This document shows positions 1 through 12,700 of a stretch of 64,000 nucleotides of DNA, in pieces (the stretch's first letter is position 1; each line of letters begins with the position of its first letter). The stretch covers positions 319,129-383,128 of the forward strand of contig PCDI01000012.1 in NCBI GenBank assembly GCA_002778195.1. The letters are read 5' to 3'. Origin of the DNA: Raffaelea ambrosiae (taxonomy: Eukaryota; Ascomycota; Sordariomycetes; Ophiostomatales; Ophiostomataceae). A program made the translations under genes and the position numbers. The notes under the pieces were generated by a model. The model had not been told where the DNA came from. It was given only the letters and a program-made list of their open reading frames with translations, and did not search any database.

Positions 1-970
1 CTTTTGGGGGGGGGGGCCGAAGTAGTCTCGCCTCCCTTTCTTTTCAGGCTGTACCGACTCAATGGGTCCCGGGAATGCCTGTCTACTATTTTGGCTTGTT
101 TCGTTGGTTCTTGTTTTTCGCCCGCAAGGGAGGGCAAAACGTGGTTTCGTTGGCCCCTTGTCGCGTTATCTTGCTCTCCTCCCCTCCATATAGCCGGTAC
201 ACGTCGTGATTGGGAGAAAGCGAGCAGCAAGGGAGAGGTGGCGCACCCTGTCTTTTCGCTGGGTCAACCAATGCACGAGAGCTGCACGGACAGCGCCTCC
301 AGAGGCAAAAAAAACCCCCCCCCATGCATGCATGTAACAGTCGAGCAGGCCAAAAAAAAATCAAAAAGAGAAAACAAACCCCCCCCAGAGAAAAAGTGCA
401 TGCGCAGTACAACCCACAACGAAAAGTGGTACGTTTGCTGCTGGTCTCGCCCCTTCTGTCGAAATGGTGAGGTGATGGATGTGGGGAGCAATTACTTGGA
501 TAATAACTAGCAACAGCGTCGAGAAGACGAGTAATATCTCAACGACTGGGAGAATAAAAAATCCCAAGAGAGCAACACAACACCAGCAATTTGCAGACTG
601 TCTGTTCCAGATCGCCACACCTCCTCCTGCTCAACCTTTGTTCGCCTCGCCCACGGGACCAGCCAGTGTGGACTGTGAGCAATCACCTGGCTAAAATGTC
701 TGTCGATGCTCGCGCATATTAAAATACCACCCCAGGTTTTCCGGTTCGCTGCATCACGGGGCTCGATAATACATGCACACGTTAGACTGAAAAAGTAAGG
801 AGGAGTTAGTTCTCCGCTCGGGTGGGGTTAGCTGCTCGTAGGAAGCCCGGCTTCTTCTTCCCGCCAACAGCTCGCACTCGTCCTTTGTCTGCCGTGACGC
901 CACGGTTTTCAATCTTGGCCACCATCACCATGCGGAACAGGGTGTCCGCAGTACTTTCGAGTCGAGACCA

Positions 971-1000
971 GCTACTGACGATAGCTGACGGCAGCTGACG
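971..1000. repeat. Imperfect 10-bp tandem repeat, 3 units
   Basis: Three consecutive 10-mers share the core (A/T)GCTGACG: gctactgacg, atagctgacg and gcagctgacg. A second 10-bp-period array lies 130 bp further on. Confidence 0.7.
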
Positions 1001-1130
1001 AATAGCTTCCAGTAAGCTCTCACTCAGTAACTAGCCAGTCTGTAACCCGCAACCAGTTCCATCCGTTCCGCCCGTTAGTGAGCTCTCCGCTGTCCACAGC
1101 ATTGTCAGTGATACCGGTGCCCTAGGCTGC

Positions 1131-1160
1131 CAGAAGCTGCCAGAAGCTGCCAGAAGCTGC
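1131..1160. repeat. Perfect 10-bp tandem repeat (cagaagctgc)x3
   Basis: Three exact copies of cagaagctgc, followed by a short CTG run. The 10-bp period matches one helical turn. The array is non-coding as far as can be seen. Confidence 0.9.
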
Positions 1161-1858
1161 TGCTGTTGGTAACACCAAGCCACCCAGGAATTTCCCCGTG
1201 TCACCAACAACAGCAAGTAAATCAAGTAAAGAGAACCAGTCACATTGCATCGGCCGTCAGTTGCCCGAGACATGACGAGGACAGAATATCAGCGGGCAGA
1301 TTTCCACAGGAGATGGGTCAGGAATGCACACGCGGTCAATGCTTATAGGGTACCAATTTTGTTTCTCGTGAGGTTCGTAATAGACGATGGGATGGATAGA
1401 ATGAGAGGTTGAGAGAGTGAGATAGAACAACATGGCACGGAAAATGGTGCATGGAGTTATGGCGTCTCCAGATCATCGCCGCCCAAAACAAACGAACAAC
1501 AAAAACATTTGAGAATGAGATATATCTTCCACACCAATGCCGCACACGCTCGCTTCCCCTAATATGCAAACACAACCCCGTTTTGCCGACTTTTGCTTCA
1601 AACAGATGCTTCCGCTACCGCCATCACGAGCGCGGCTGCCATAAGAATGCTCCTCTCAACTCCAAATAGTTGAGAAATAAAAGGAAAACAGCCCACGTGG
1701 TCATCCCCGCTCGGGATGCGGTCAAATAGAAATAGAATAAAAACGAAATGGTAGAGTATGGTGCGAAAACGTAAACGACAACAAAAAAACAAACACGCAA
1801 AACTGGCCAGTCTCATTAAACCGTCGTGCGGCTGTTCGTTCAATCATGTGGTGCCGTG

Positions 1859-3082
1859 TCAACCCACTTTCAACTTCGACAGTCGGGTCTCTATAGTTTT
1901 GAGTATTTCCGGATCCGGTTCGGGATCGACACGGTGTGGCTGCATGCGAGGACAGTCCTTGCTCTTGCAGTTCGTACATTCGACTCCTTCGGTTGCGTCC
2001 GCAGTGAACTTCGTCTTGCAGTTCTGACACTTGTATACGGGGATCGATCTGGCGCCGAATGCGTCGCCGGGGTAGCCGTACGGATACTTGTCTTTCTTGG
2101 CTCTATTCACGTTGTTAGTGGTCACTATACAAAATACGGCCATATGAAGGCTGCGGGTGCGTGAGGAGGGAACGTACGGGTCCCGAGGGCAATCGGTACA
2201 GCGGATATGACCGCATGCCTCACAGGTCTTGTTGTGCGGAATGAACAGCTTCTCGCACTGGCAGCAGGTACGGCGCAGACGCTGGCGAGGCTTCTTGTAG
2301 ACAAGATCCTGGCCGGACTTCTTCGACGGCTTGGTGAGGACGAGCTTCTTGGTGCGGGGAGCCTCCCAGTCGGCCACAATCGGGGCATTCTCCTTCTGCT
2401 CCTTGAGCAGTGCAGCACGGCGCTCTCGGCTGGCAATCTTCTCGGCCTCAGTGCGCTTGGGCGGGTAGCGCGTGCACTTCTTGCAGCGCGGGTGCTTGCA
2501 GCTGGGGCACTCCTTGCCGGTGCTGAACTCGGTCTTGCACTCGTGGCAGACCCGGTGGACACGCATGCGGATCGGCTTGTTAACACGCAGGGCATTGCCC
2601 TCAGTCGAGTGCCACTCGCTCGGCTTGATCTCAAGGCCGAAGCGCTCGCCAAGCTTGCGGGCACGCTCCTCGTGGAGCTGCATACGCGGGACCTGCGTGG
2701 GCTCGGGGCCTGCCACCTCGGGCTTCTTACCCTTGCCAGCCGGAGCCGGGGCCGTGGCAGCGGTAGCGGCAGCAGCGCTGGCAGCAGCAGCAGCAGCAGG
2801 GGCAGCAGCAGGGGCAGCACTAGACATACAGAGTCAGCAAAACACAAACGAACGCATGCATGGCACACAATGCTATCTCGACGGGCTAGAGTGATGTGGT
2901 AGTTTAAAGACGTACTCAGATTTCGTGGCTGCGGTGTCGGAGGGACCAGCAGCCTTGGCGAGTTCGCTGGGTCCAGAAATCGACATGCGCTTCTTCATGA
3001 TGGTCTTCATGCGGCTCAGCACGCGGCTGGCGCCTTTCTTCTCCTTGGGGGCCGAAGGGCCGCCCTGTGCTGGTGAACTCAT
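1859..3082 (-). CDS. Conserved fungal-type protein with three CxxC zinc-ribbon-like modules
   Basis: Three exons on the minus strand: 3082-2916, 2819-2178 and 2102-1859, giving 350 aa. Intron 1 (2915-2820) has a GTACGT donor, a GCTGAC branch point and a TAG acceptor. Joining it makes codon GA+T and keeps the frame, so the Met at 2827 lies inside intron 1 and the true start is 3082. Intron 2 (2177-2103, GTACGT..ACTAAC..TAG) is 75 bp, in frame and without stops. The protein has a basic N-terminus (about residues 13-32), an Ala/Pro-rich linker, and then three cysteine clusters near residues 147-177 (CHEC, CPSC, CKKC), 239-262 (CCQC, CEAC, CTDC) and 294-318 (CQNC, CTNC). These look like zinc-binding knuckles. 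I do not recognise a named family; a nuclear or RNA-associated role would be a guess. Confidence 0.85.
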
Positions 3083-3169
3083 GTTGGCGGTGGTCGTTCA
3101 CCAATTCGATGGTCGAGCTGTTGTTTGTGTTGGTGATCGTGAAATCCGGTACGCGAAAGCGGCCTTGCT

Positions 3170-3285
3170 GTGAAAAAAAAAAGCCCAGACTTGCTGCAGA
3201 ATCGAACCCTGAGCACAGACTCGCTGGAAGAACAGTACTACAGGCGAATGTCCCCGCGACAATCAGTGCGCCACAATGCTGGTCG
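3170..3285 (-). other. tRNA-like Pol III promoter remnant upstream of the zinc-ribbon-like gene
   Basis: On the minus strand a B-box-like GGGTTCGATTC (around 3201-3211) is followed within about 20 bases by a run of T (A run 3173-3182 on the plus strand), as in a Pol III terminator. An A-box-like TGGCGCACTG lies about 65 bp upstream. The T stem and acceptor do not pair properly, so it is not a functional tRNA as read. It may be a decayed tRNA or SINE head, or a chance match. Confidence 0.25.
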
Positions 3286-6061
3286 GCTCGTGTTTGTTTG
3301 AAACTTCTCGGTTTCCAAACTCGGGTCCCGGACTCGGCAGGCGACAGAAGTGGTGCGATACGGGAAGGATGGCGGAAAATGGCGAACCAACGAACAGGCA
3401 AAGCAGGTCTCTCGCACACGGGAACTGGTGGTCGAGTCCGGCTTGGTGGTGATGTTGGTGATGGTGATGAAATATTATTCCTCCAGTCTTTCCAAACCCG
3501 CTGGGTCGAAACGTCCCACTAATAAATATCCAGTCCTCCGGTTCCTCCCAAGTGCCAGTAAGGTCGGCTGGCAACAGACAATAAACACGTTGCGAAGGGG
3601 CGACGGGGGTAGAAGTCGTCGGCCTCTTTGTTGATGCCGTCGGTTTGGTGAAGAAAACCGACAACAAAGTAGAAAGAGAAATGGGAAGGCTGAGATGTGA
3701 AAAAGAGTGAAGGGTGAGGGAAATCGGAGGAGGCCACAGAAGAGCAGACCAGCAGGTAAAAGAGGAATGGGCTCAGAAACGGGTGGACGAGGAGGGGGTA
3801 AAGAGGGAAGGAGCGCCAGAGCATGGGGTGGAAGCGGCCAGCCAGTGACAGCGCAGAGATGGAGCAGAGCAGGGGCGGAGACAAAGTTCGCTAGTTCTCA
3901 ACCAGGAAGGAAAGAAGAGGCAGGAGCGACCGGGGGGGGCTAACACGGCCTGTGGTGTTTTGCTACGAGTGGTGGTGTCACCAGGCGAGGGAACGAAACC
4001 GTCCACCGACCAAAGTACTCCGTGTTGATGGTGGGGGCACACAGTGCCAGGAAAGGAAGGGGCGACCTGGAGAAAAAATAAATCAAATAAAGCACCATCC
4101 CCCCAAAACGCACTGAGAAATCGTACTACTATGCGTGCATCTTACCGTCTTTCGCTACCACCACGCAGAAAGAGGCAAAGCACACTAACCAGCTCTGACC
4201 TGCTAGCCCGGCGAGCGAGACAAAGAAAGAAAACGAGTCTCCGCACGCTGCGCTAGCTCTGCATGCCACTAAGCCGCGGAGGGGAAAACGTGTGGTTTTC
4301 CAGTAAGGACGCCATGGCAGGCGGGAAAGAAAGCAGTCCGACCCGCCTAGTCCGCTGAGGAGCCTAAACGATGCCTGAAAGCCAGCGTGTGTCGGGCGCG
4401 GAGACCGCGTAGTCCTGGTCACTTAGCCACGCGGCGACCGCCGTAGTGTCGAGTCACTGTTTGGCGACGACGTTTGTTGTTTGCAAGCGTCCCGGCACAG
4501 AAGAAACAATAGGATTCAGTAAACAATATAGCTAGTCGATAGGCCTGAGAGTCTGTCTCGAGATGCTCGCCGCAGCACCCGGTCTTACTCGTGCATACTC
4601 GTAGCACATGAAAGGGACACCTCGTCAGAGATAGAACGACCAGGGCACTCCTCCAGGAACAGCATCGAAACGAAAAGGCCTCAACATCCCGCAGCCCCTT
4701 ACGTGGCCGTCCCACTGGGCGGTTTGGCCATCCGTCCACCGTTGCAGTCGCACCGAGAGGAGTCTAGAGCACTGGCCACGGGCGTTCTGCCAGGGAAACG
4801 CATACGGGAGGAAGGGCAAAAAAAGAAAAACACTGCAGAAAAAAAAATAGGGCCAGAACGCCCAGAGCGCTGAAAGCCCGGGCACCAAGGAAAGCCAATT
4901 TGTCCAGACGGTGGGAGGCAACGAGAGCAGCGAATCAGAAGCGCCACACGAATCAAAAGAGCGGAGAGAGCCTCCCAGAAAAGGGAGTGGGTCGCCAAAT
5001 CGTCTCATGAAGACACGGGACAAGAGAACAGAGACACGGTCGGTGCGTGTGGGCGTGTTTGTCCAGGGTGACGGTAACTGGAAGAGGGTGGTGCAGAAGA
5101 CCACTGCACGAAAGAGGGGCACTGCCTGTGCGCTGCCGAGAAAGTAGAGAGAAAGCGGAGAGAAAGCAGCGAGAAAACAGGTGAGGTGAAGCTGGGTCCA
5201 TAATGCGTGCACACTGTACGAGGGCGCGACCGCTGCATCGGCAGGTCAAGAGGCGCTGGAATGCCGCTGGAATGCCGCTGAGAACCCGCTGAAACCCCCG
5301 CTGGAAACCCTGCCAACACTGGTGCTAATGTATCCCAATTGCAGTGCTACTGCTACCGAACGCCTCTGTGTCTTAGTTAACTACAGTACCAGTGCATTTC
5401 CCGGGCTGGCGGCAAAGTCTCCACCGCAAACCCACCACAGCAGCGCCCAGCCGGTGGCAGCTCTTCCCACTGGACCGCGCAGAGGGAACTACCACGAACG
5501 GGCCCGCTTTTTGTGTGATGGCTAGTGCGCCTCCTGGGCTCCACTTCTCCCAAACATTGAGAAATTTTTACCCAGATAACCAAACCATGGGTTTGGGGAG
5601 TGGAGTGAGCTGTCCGGCTTCTTCATCACCAAAAGCTGATATTCGTACACATATTCCATACTTCTCGCAAGAACGCTGCAACATACATACGGCGACCAGT
5701 AGTGTTAAAAAGGGATGGAAGAGAGCGGAAGGGGCACGATAGAGGCGTAGGGCCGTGATTTGTTGACTTCCTGGTCTGCTTAAAGGAAAAAGAGAAAGGG
5801 AAAAGGCTGCAGGCAGAGCTTCATTCCTCTCTCCTTCTAGCCAATCAGAGACCACTATTCTTGGTCATATGACTTTTCACGTGCTCTTCGCCGCATTCCA
5901 GATATCTCACGAGTACACCGTAGCCGCGGCTACCGTTCGTTTTTTTGTGTAGCTACTAGTTGCTTATCCCTATTTCCAGATCTGCGAGTCAACTAAATTG
6001 TGGCATCACCTCTCTCCTTGGACGAACAGACTGTCCGACTTGTCTGATGGCATCGCTCATA

Positions 6062-6079
6062 ACACACACACACACACAC
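6062..6079. repeat. (AC)9 microsatellite
   Basis: Uninterrupted AC dinucleotides in the gene desert. Confidence 0.9.
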
Positions 6080-9000
6080 GCCTTACCAACTGCCATTAGA
6101 TCGCAATCCTCCCGCCGGCGCTTTGCCTCTTTTTTTCTGGGACCGAAATGCACGGCTGCGAGAAATCAATAATAGAAAGCTATGGCCCTCCTTATATGTC
6201 GATTTACTCTTTCCAACGACGGAGAGATCACAGCCCCATGCGTCCTAGGCCATTGTCCCCATACCGCCGTGTTGACCCGTGAAGGTACGGCCATTCTCGT
6301 AAGATGCGAGCACTCGTCGCCTCTCTCTTGGGAGTAGCGCAGACCACAAAAACCTGTTGATCCGCCTTGCTTCCCCCTCCCGGCCCCTCCACCCTCCCTT
6401 GAACTAGCCCACAACAGGGATATTGTCGACCGTATTGAGTCCCAAGTCGCACCGCAGAGCAGCGGTCGTTGGGCCACAAAGTGACAGGTCGCATATTACG
6501 GGGGACGGTTTATCGCAGACCGTTAGAGTGGCGGCCGCGAGCTGCTTCCCGGATAATAGTGCTATCTAACAGGGGGTGTTAGGATGCTATGGTAGGATGC
6601 ACACTGTACTATCTCTCCAGGCAGATGTCCCATCTCTGACAAGGGGAAGAGCATGTTGCACATGGCGAAATACAGGGGCCAGAGACAGGTGCTTGTCGGC
6701 GGACGGCCCCCAATTTCTGGAGAAAGCTCTGCTGACAATGCAAGAAAGATATTCTTGCCCAGTTGTTTTGCGTTAATAGACCGCAATTCGACCTTGCTTG
6801 CTTTTCTATTCTATTTCTCACACATAGCAGTGCTGTGAAGCCGTCCACTAACAAACCGGCCCGCCCACACACTACCAATCACACACACACACACTTACTC
6901 AGTTTCACACACACACCAGACAAAACGCGTGGTCTTTAGACCCAACAGCCACCGCCCTGACAAGACGGTGGTGCACGTCGTTGGCTACGGGACGGTCCCC
7001 CCGTCTCCTCCGAGATCGCCATTTTGTGGGTGCTGGACAGGAAAGGAAATAGGGGCCCACAACGTCAAGCCTGCTATGCCTTTTGAGGCCAATTGGGGGC
7101 CTTTTGCTCGTTTTGGTGGTCTGGATGGTGCATCTTTGTTAGGCACTCTCAGCGGCTCGCCAGCTTTCACCACCTCTCGCCCAGGCTGCTAGCAACCCCT
7201 AGCACACTCTGCTAGCAAACTAGGTCCTCATGCTAACGGGTTCTTAGAGTGCGTCTTGCAACCTCTCACCACTTCTAGGACGCGCCAGCTTTATCTCGTT
7301 TAAAAAAAAAAACCCTAACTACTGGTAGGGACGGAAAGCTTAAAAAAAAGGGCGCAAGTTGTTAAGGTGAACCGCGTAGATATCGTATCTTTCGTTCTAC
7401 AGCATGTCCTCCTTCGCGTAGAAGCAAAATAGCCCCTTGACCATCTCACCTTACCATGGAACGCCGACCGAGGCATATTCAGAGTAGGAATCTCCGAGTT
7501 TCTGCCGCTCTTCCAGAACATCGTTCGAGGTGGAGCGGGAAATAGAAAGTGGAAGTGAGAGGAAAATGTAATGACTGTAGGTCTACTATGTACGCCCGGC
7601 GATGGTTTGTCAAAGTGAGATGGTGAGATGCACAGCGGGATTAGGTGTACATTTGCGCCCCCCTTGCTGTTCTGCTCGTCTTACCAAAGATTGGCCAAAT
7701 GTCATATCAGCGGTTTGACAGGCGAGAGCGAGAAAAAGAAAGTTCTTGGAAGGGCACGCAAAATGCGGAGAAAGCTCGCGTCCCGAGGCACACGGTGTCC
7801 ATCTCCACCCGCTGGCACTGTTCTTCCCGAACTGGAGCCAAAGCAATAATACTTGTAGTTATTAGTCAAGGGCTGCAAGACCGAAAAGCCACTGGAGTTG
7901 CCGTTGTAAATTGAAAGATAAATAACGCCTTCTGTTTGCTTTTTCACGTTGCCCCATAGTGGTTTGCCACCCGGTCCAAGGCCGTGGGAAAAGACCTGAG
8001 CTCCCTACTTTTCTCTGCGACTCCATTTGCGACCCGACACAGGCTCGGGCACAAGATGGGTCAGGGGGTGGCCTGTACCTACACCGTATGTGAACTAACC
8101 CGCAAGTCCACAAGTCCACATAGTAACGTACACCGTATTACACAGACACAATGGCCAGCCTCAATATGGACAGAATGGAGACCAGCGGTTAGATAGTAAC
8201 TAGTTATCTCGCACTACGCGTGGATGGGGGCCAGGTATTACCCGCAATTCGAATTCGAAAAGGGAGAAGGAAACCTTCTACGGCGTATTTCCCAAAAAAG
8301 AACAAAGAATACATACAACAAGTGTCGATCAGCACAGCCTGGTGCAAACAACAACCGATATGTGCAACGTTCCTCTTTGACAATAAAGCAAGGCTCTGAA
8401 ATCTTAGACGCGCTAGCTTCCTTTACATGTTTTTTTTTTCTTTTCGCCTTCCTCAACTGATTCTGGTCTTGTAGAGTGACAATAAGAGCTGAGGCCCAAA
8501 CCGAGGCAGACCTATCCTTTTGCTGACGATTCCCATGTGCTACGTAGATGAAGCCGAATAGCCGCTAGGAGCAACACAGACGTATGCTCGTATGACGTAG
8601 AGACAAGACACAGTAGCAAAGAAAAGGGCTCTTGTCCACGAGTACTTATTCTCTCCTGCTAACTATTGCAAGGAAGGGGGACGCAGAAAAGGGACCCGCT
8701 TGCAGAAATAAATAGAAATAAATAAAAATAAAACTCGGATCCTTGCTGCTGCCAACGAGTTTCACCCAAGAGAAAATGACAAAAAAGAACATTATTTTTT
8801 GTCGTTCCCACGCGGGAAGCAGATTGTTTGTCTATGATGTTACTAGGCACAGGAATTCGGGATCCTGTTATTGCAAATATTTTTTTCCCTCTTTTTTTCT
8901 CTTTTTTTTTCCGCCTTCATACCATGCTTCTTTTCAAAGTGCCCAGGGTCTGTCCCCTGACTCCCCTCCTGGCCCGGGGAACCGCCCCTCGGACTCTCCG

Positions 9001-9735
9001 TTCGGGGGCTGTGCCACCATGTGGCTTTTTGGGGGGGGGGGGCACCACTACGTGTCGTTTGGCCTTTTTCTTTGGCAAGGAACGCAACTCCTGGCTGAGG
9101 CGGCGGCGGCGGCAGCGGCTTTTTATTTCAGCAACAAGTTCCTCGTACGAAGGCGGCGACCGAGAGTTTCGTAGATGGAGGTTGACCGCGAGCGTACAAG
9201 TATATTTCTTACTTGGTAGGATGTCATTTTCTTTTTCGCCTCTGTGCCAGATTGCTATGATGTAATTTGCCTTTATTTTCCCGGTGTTTAATTTCTATTT
9301 TTATTTCTATTTTTCGCCGCGTCTGCCAACTGTTGATCATTGTTGATCTGAACCCGGCAGAAAGGGTCCGAAAATGCAATTCCCGACAAATTGTTAAGAA
9401 GAAAAAAGGAACAATGAAAGATCGATCTTGACAAGTTGGGTGGGTGTGATTGTGATTGTGATTCGAGGTTCAGCTCAGCCAGGAAGGCGGGTTTCCAACG
9501 GACGGCCCCCAAATGTCAAGATCGCTTTTTGTGTGTGTCTCGTATTATCATTGTTTGTTCTACGAGTACACAGCATTTTCGTTTTTTGCGGGTGCATTGC
9601 GGCGCATTGCAGTGTATTTCCATTTTATCTGCATGGCACTAAACTACTCGTACCTTACAAAGCGCAACGGCAGTCTCTCTCACAAACCGTCGTCCCTGTC
9701 AGTTAGCTGCATGGATCAGGGATTCGCATTCGACA

Positions 9736-9760
9736 CCAGAAACACTGGTGGTGTTTCTGG
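9736..9760. repeat. Perfect 10-bp stem hairpin
   Basis: CCAGAAACAC and its exact reverse complement GTGTTTCTGG are separated by the 5-base loop TGGTG. There is no coding context. It could be a structured RNA, a cruciform or the tip of a lost element. Confidence 0.8.
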
Positions 9761-12700
9761 AATGGACTGACAAACCCCCGAAGTTCCGAACCGGCGTCGC
9801 CGTTTTTTCATGGGAATGGGCTGTTCGTGCTGAGAATAGTACAATTTATTATTGCTTCCTATTGACCAAAAAAAACACAACAAAGCGCCGGTAGAAAAAA
9901 AAAAACCCCCCATGTCGGCACCAGCGGGGAAGGGTAAGATGGTTATGGTTGCTGGCTGTTCGTGCCTGATACTACCTATGTACGGTGTACGTGTGCTCGC
10001 GCGTGCACCGCATCCCACATAGTATGATAGAATACTCGCGTGTGCACGTCGCGTCCTCCTTGCAACCTCATCTATTTTCATTTTTCTTGTTTGTTGCGCA
10101 CGTTCTGTGTCGGCCGGAATAGCTCGTCGGTCGACTTTTCGCGGTTGAGTTACATAGCAAGTTATGCTGTACATTAAAACCCATCAACTGGTCGGCTGTT
10201 GTGTCTCAGAAAGCAATAACTGAAGAAAATACGAGCGACTGACGGGGGACGTGGGCGGTTATGCTTGTTTCACTGTGGTCTGTTCGTGTGGTGACTTCAA
10301 GAGCAGTTTGCCCATATCTTGCGTGGCGTTCGTTCTGTTTGCACGGGCATCACGGTACCCCGCATCTACACGTAGCTATTTGAAGTATGCCGTGGCGGCC
10401 AGATGGAACAGCCGCGCAAATAAAAGTTATTTCGATTGTCCGTGGCACTCACACATCAAGGCACATTTTCGCATCGTTTTGCAAGGACTGGAACGATCGA
10501 CAGGCGTCATGTTGCTTCGTCCGGCTCTAGTCAGTGGTTGACTATCGCTAGCAATGTCATGCGGTCCCGTGCAACTTCGCGAACAGGACGGGGCCATTTC
10601 CATCTTGCATCCTTCATGGAAGGATGAAAAGCCTGCCTTGAAACATGGACGGGCACACGGTCCTGCCCCCGTCGCGATACAACGCTGAGGGGGGCCGATT
10701 TGTATCTTCCATAATAGGGGATGCAATTTCTCTTGTACGGTGGCAGAGGAATGCCATCCATGAATAGAGGAAAGAGTTTTTTTGGTTTTTTTTTTTTTTT
10801 ACTTTTTCTCCAGGGATCAACCGAGCCTTGTCGGCTACCGGTAAGCCTTCCGGTATCGAATGTTGGAGTTGTCTCCAGCGCAATCTCATTCCTATGGTGC
10901 ATATGAGTAGTATTACAGCCCAAAATCAGTAGCGAGACGTTGAAAAACTGGGGACGGTTGCAACGATACGGAACGGCAAGCGTCGTCTTTTTGTCCCGTT
11001 CAATGTACTCGTAAGCACACAGCGACTAATTAACGGGCTGCCAAATACGGACTGAGCAAACAGGCGATGATGATTTTAACTCAACCTACTAGGCACGCTG
11101 ATGAGTTTACCATCGTCTTCTTCTGGTGACAAAACAACGTCATGGACACAAACAAACCAAAAAATGTGCCTGTAAGATACAATATTTGCCAAGAGAAAAG
11201 AAAACCGCTAAAACCGTTCGAGAAGTCGCCCCGAGCCGGACACCAAATGGGTCATGCGGAGGCAAGAAAAATGGGATGCCCAGTACCTACATACATAGTA
11301 GTACCTTATCGTGCGCTGCGCAGACCGCTTTTGACCATGTGCTTCTCTTCATTGTGCAATTTGCCCGTTCTCGTTTGTTGCTTCATCGTGAAGAAGTGAG
11401 GTGACGAGGCATCGGTCTAAGCAAACACGCGTGGTATCTGGCCAATGCCCGGAAGAACGAACGCGCCAGTCAGCACTGTTACTCGGTACACCTGTCCACC
11501 GTCATACGTCTCTTCGTTAATACTCGTCTGCTAGGCTTCCGTGACGAACCCGTCTCAAGGCGTATCGCCGTGTTCGTTCGTCGTGTTGGGTCTGTTGCTT
11601 TGCAGCGGCCTCGTCCCTATCGGAACGCATAGAGCGGCTACCCGCGTGGGGAAGGCAGACAGGCTGTTTCTTGCCCACGGTATGGTCTGATTGGCTCGCC
11701 TGGACGAGGATGCATCAAGCTATCTCCATGGCGGCGTTCGTGATGGCGTGTTGGGCCAGAGGGTGCATCATGCACCAGCTGGTTGGCTGTTGTTGTCTCC
11801 CAGCCCAGACCTGCATCTGTTTCGGTTGGGGGGGCACCACAAAGAGCAGGGGGAAGCAGCAAAAATTTAATTGCTCTGCCCTATCAGAGAGAGATTTTTC
11901 TCTCCAAAACGAGCCCAGACTTTCGGGCGTTTTCTTCGGCTGGCACCAATTCGGGCCATCCTGTACCAAACTCTTCCTGCTGTCTGGTTCGTATCATCCA
12001 CTGGTCGGCATTCAAAATTGGATCAGACGAAAATGGGCAAAAGAGCATGGTAGCGAGGCGCTGTTGGTGAAATAAGCCTCGCTCAATACCACATTAATAC
12101 CGTCAGTCCCCGTACGTACAGCACCCGTAGAACTGTCCTTACAGGCGATTTATTACTCGAGGTCTGTGTGAATTCAATCAGGATTCTCTCTCTACCAGGC
12201 ACTGTAAAAAGCCTGTGTTTGCTCACAGACCAAATTGATGTGCAGTGACAGGGTCCCTTTTTTGCCAGGGCTTGCTTTGGGGGAGAGCCCAAAAAACCCG
12301 CATCTGATGCGACCCTGTCTGACAATGCACACGAGTTGCCTTGCCCGGCTGCATGGCCGAGCCAGAACTGGAAAGATAAAAAAAACAATTCAGCGAAAGT
12401 GAATCCACCACGTCTGTGGGGGAGCCTTGCTCGATGCAGAGACTTGCAGGCTTTCAATAAATGCACGAGGGGTTCCCTTTGTTTGCTGCAAGAGGACATG
12501 AGAGCAAGTCAGGAAGGAGCCAACACTCCGACAACGGACGCATCTGCACCAAGGGAAAAGGGGAAAACTACTGTGTACAGTACAAAGTAGCTACTATTAT
12601 GTACTCATGCGAGTGCATAAATAAGTACGTGTATCTGGGGAGGGGAGAGGGGAGGGGGGGTATGTTGCAGAATATGTTGCTCGTCTTGGATTCCTTGGAA

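Larger units (their letters stand above)
1..1858. other. Gene-poor left edge
   Basis: No open frame here has the third-position G/C bias or splice-site support seen in the real genes of the window. It holds an 11-G tract at 6-16, two short 10-bp tandem repeats (971-1000 and 1131-1160) and A/C homopolymer runs around 308-390. It is the 3' flank of the minus-strand gene that ends at 1859. I see no RNA gene or promoter I can support. Confidence 0.6.
3083..9735. other. Gene desert, left part
   Basis: About 6.6 kb without a supportable gene; the longest open frames (195 aa or less) lack coding bias and overlap on both strands. Upstream of the zinc-ribbon-like gene is a minus-strand tRNA-like stretch (3170-3285). 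Other content: a doubled gctggaatgcc unit near 5260-5283, an (AC)9 microsatellite at 6062-6079, CA-rich sequence near 6885-6917, and three copies of the 9-mer TACACCGTA (5914, 8080, 8129). The word TACTCGTA occurs at 4596 and 9645. Confidence 0.5.

Noticed and set aside
1859..2827. 322-aa protein starting at Met 2827
   Set aside because: The Met lies inside intron 1; the upstream exon joins in frame, and intron 2 would be read through.
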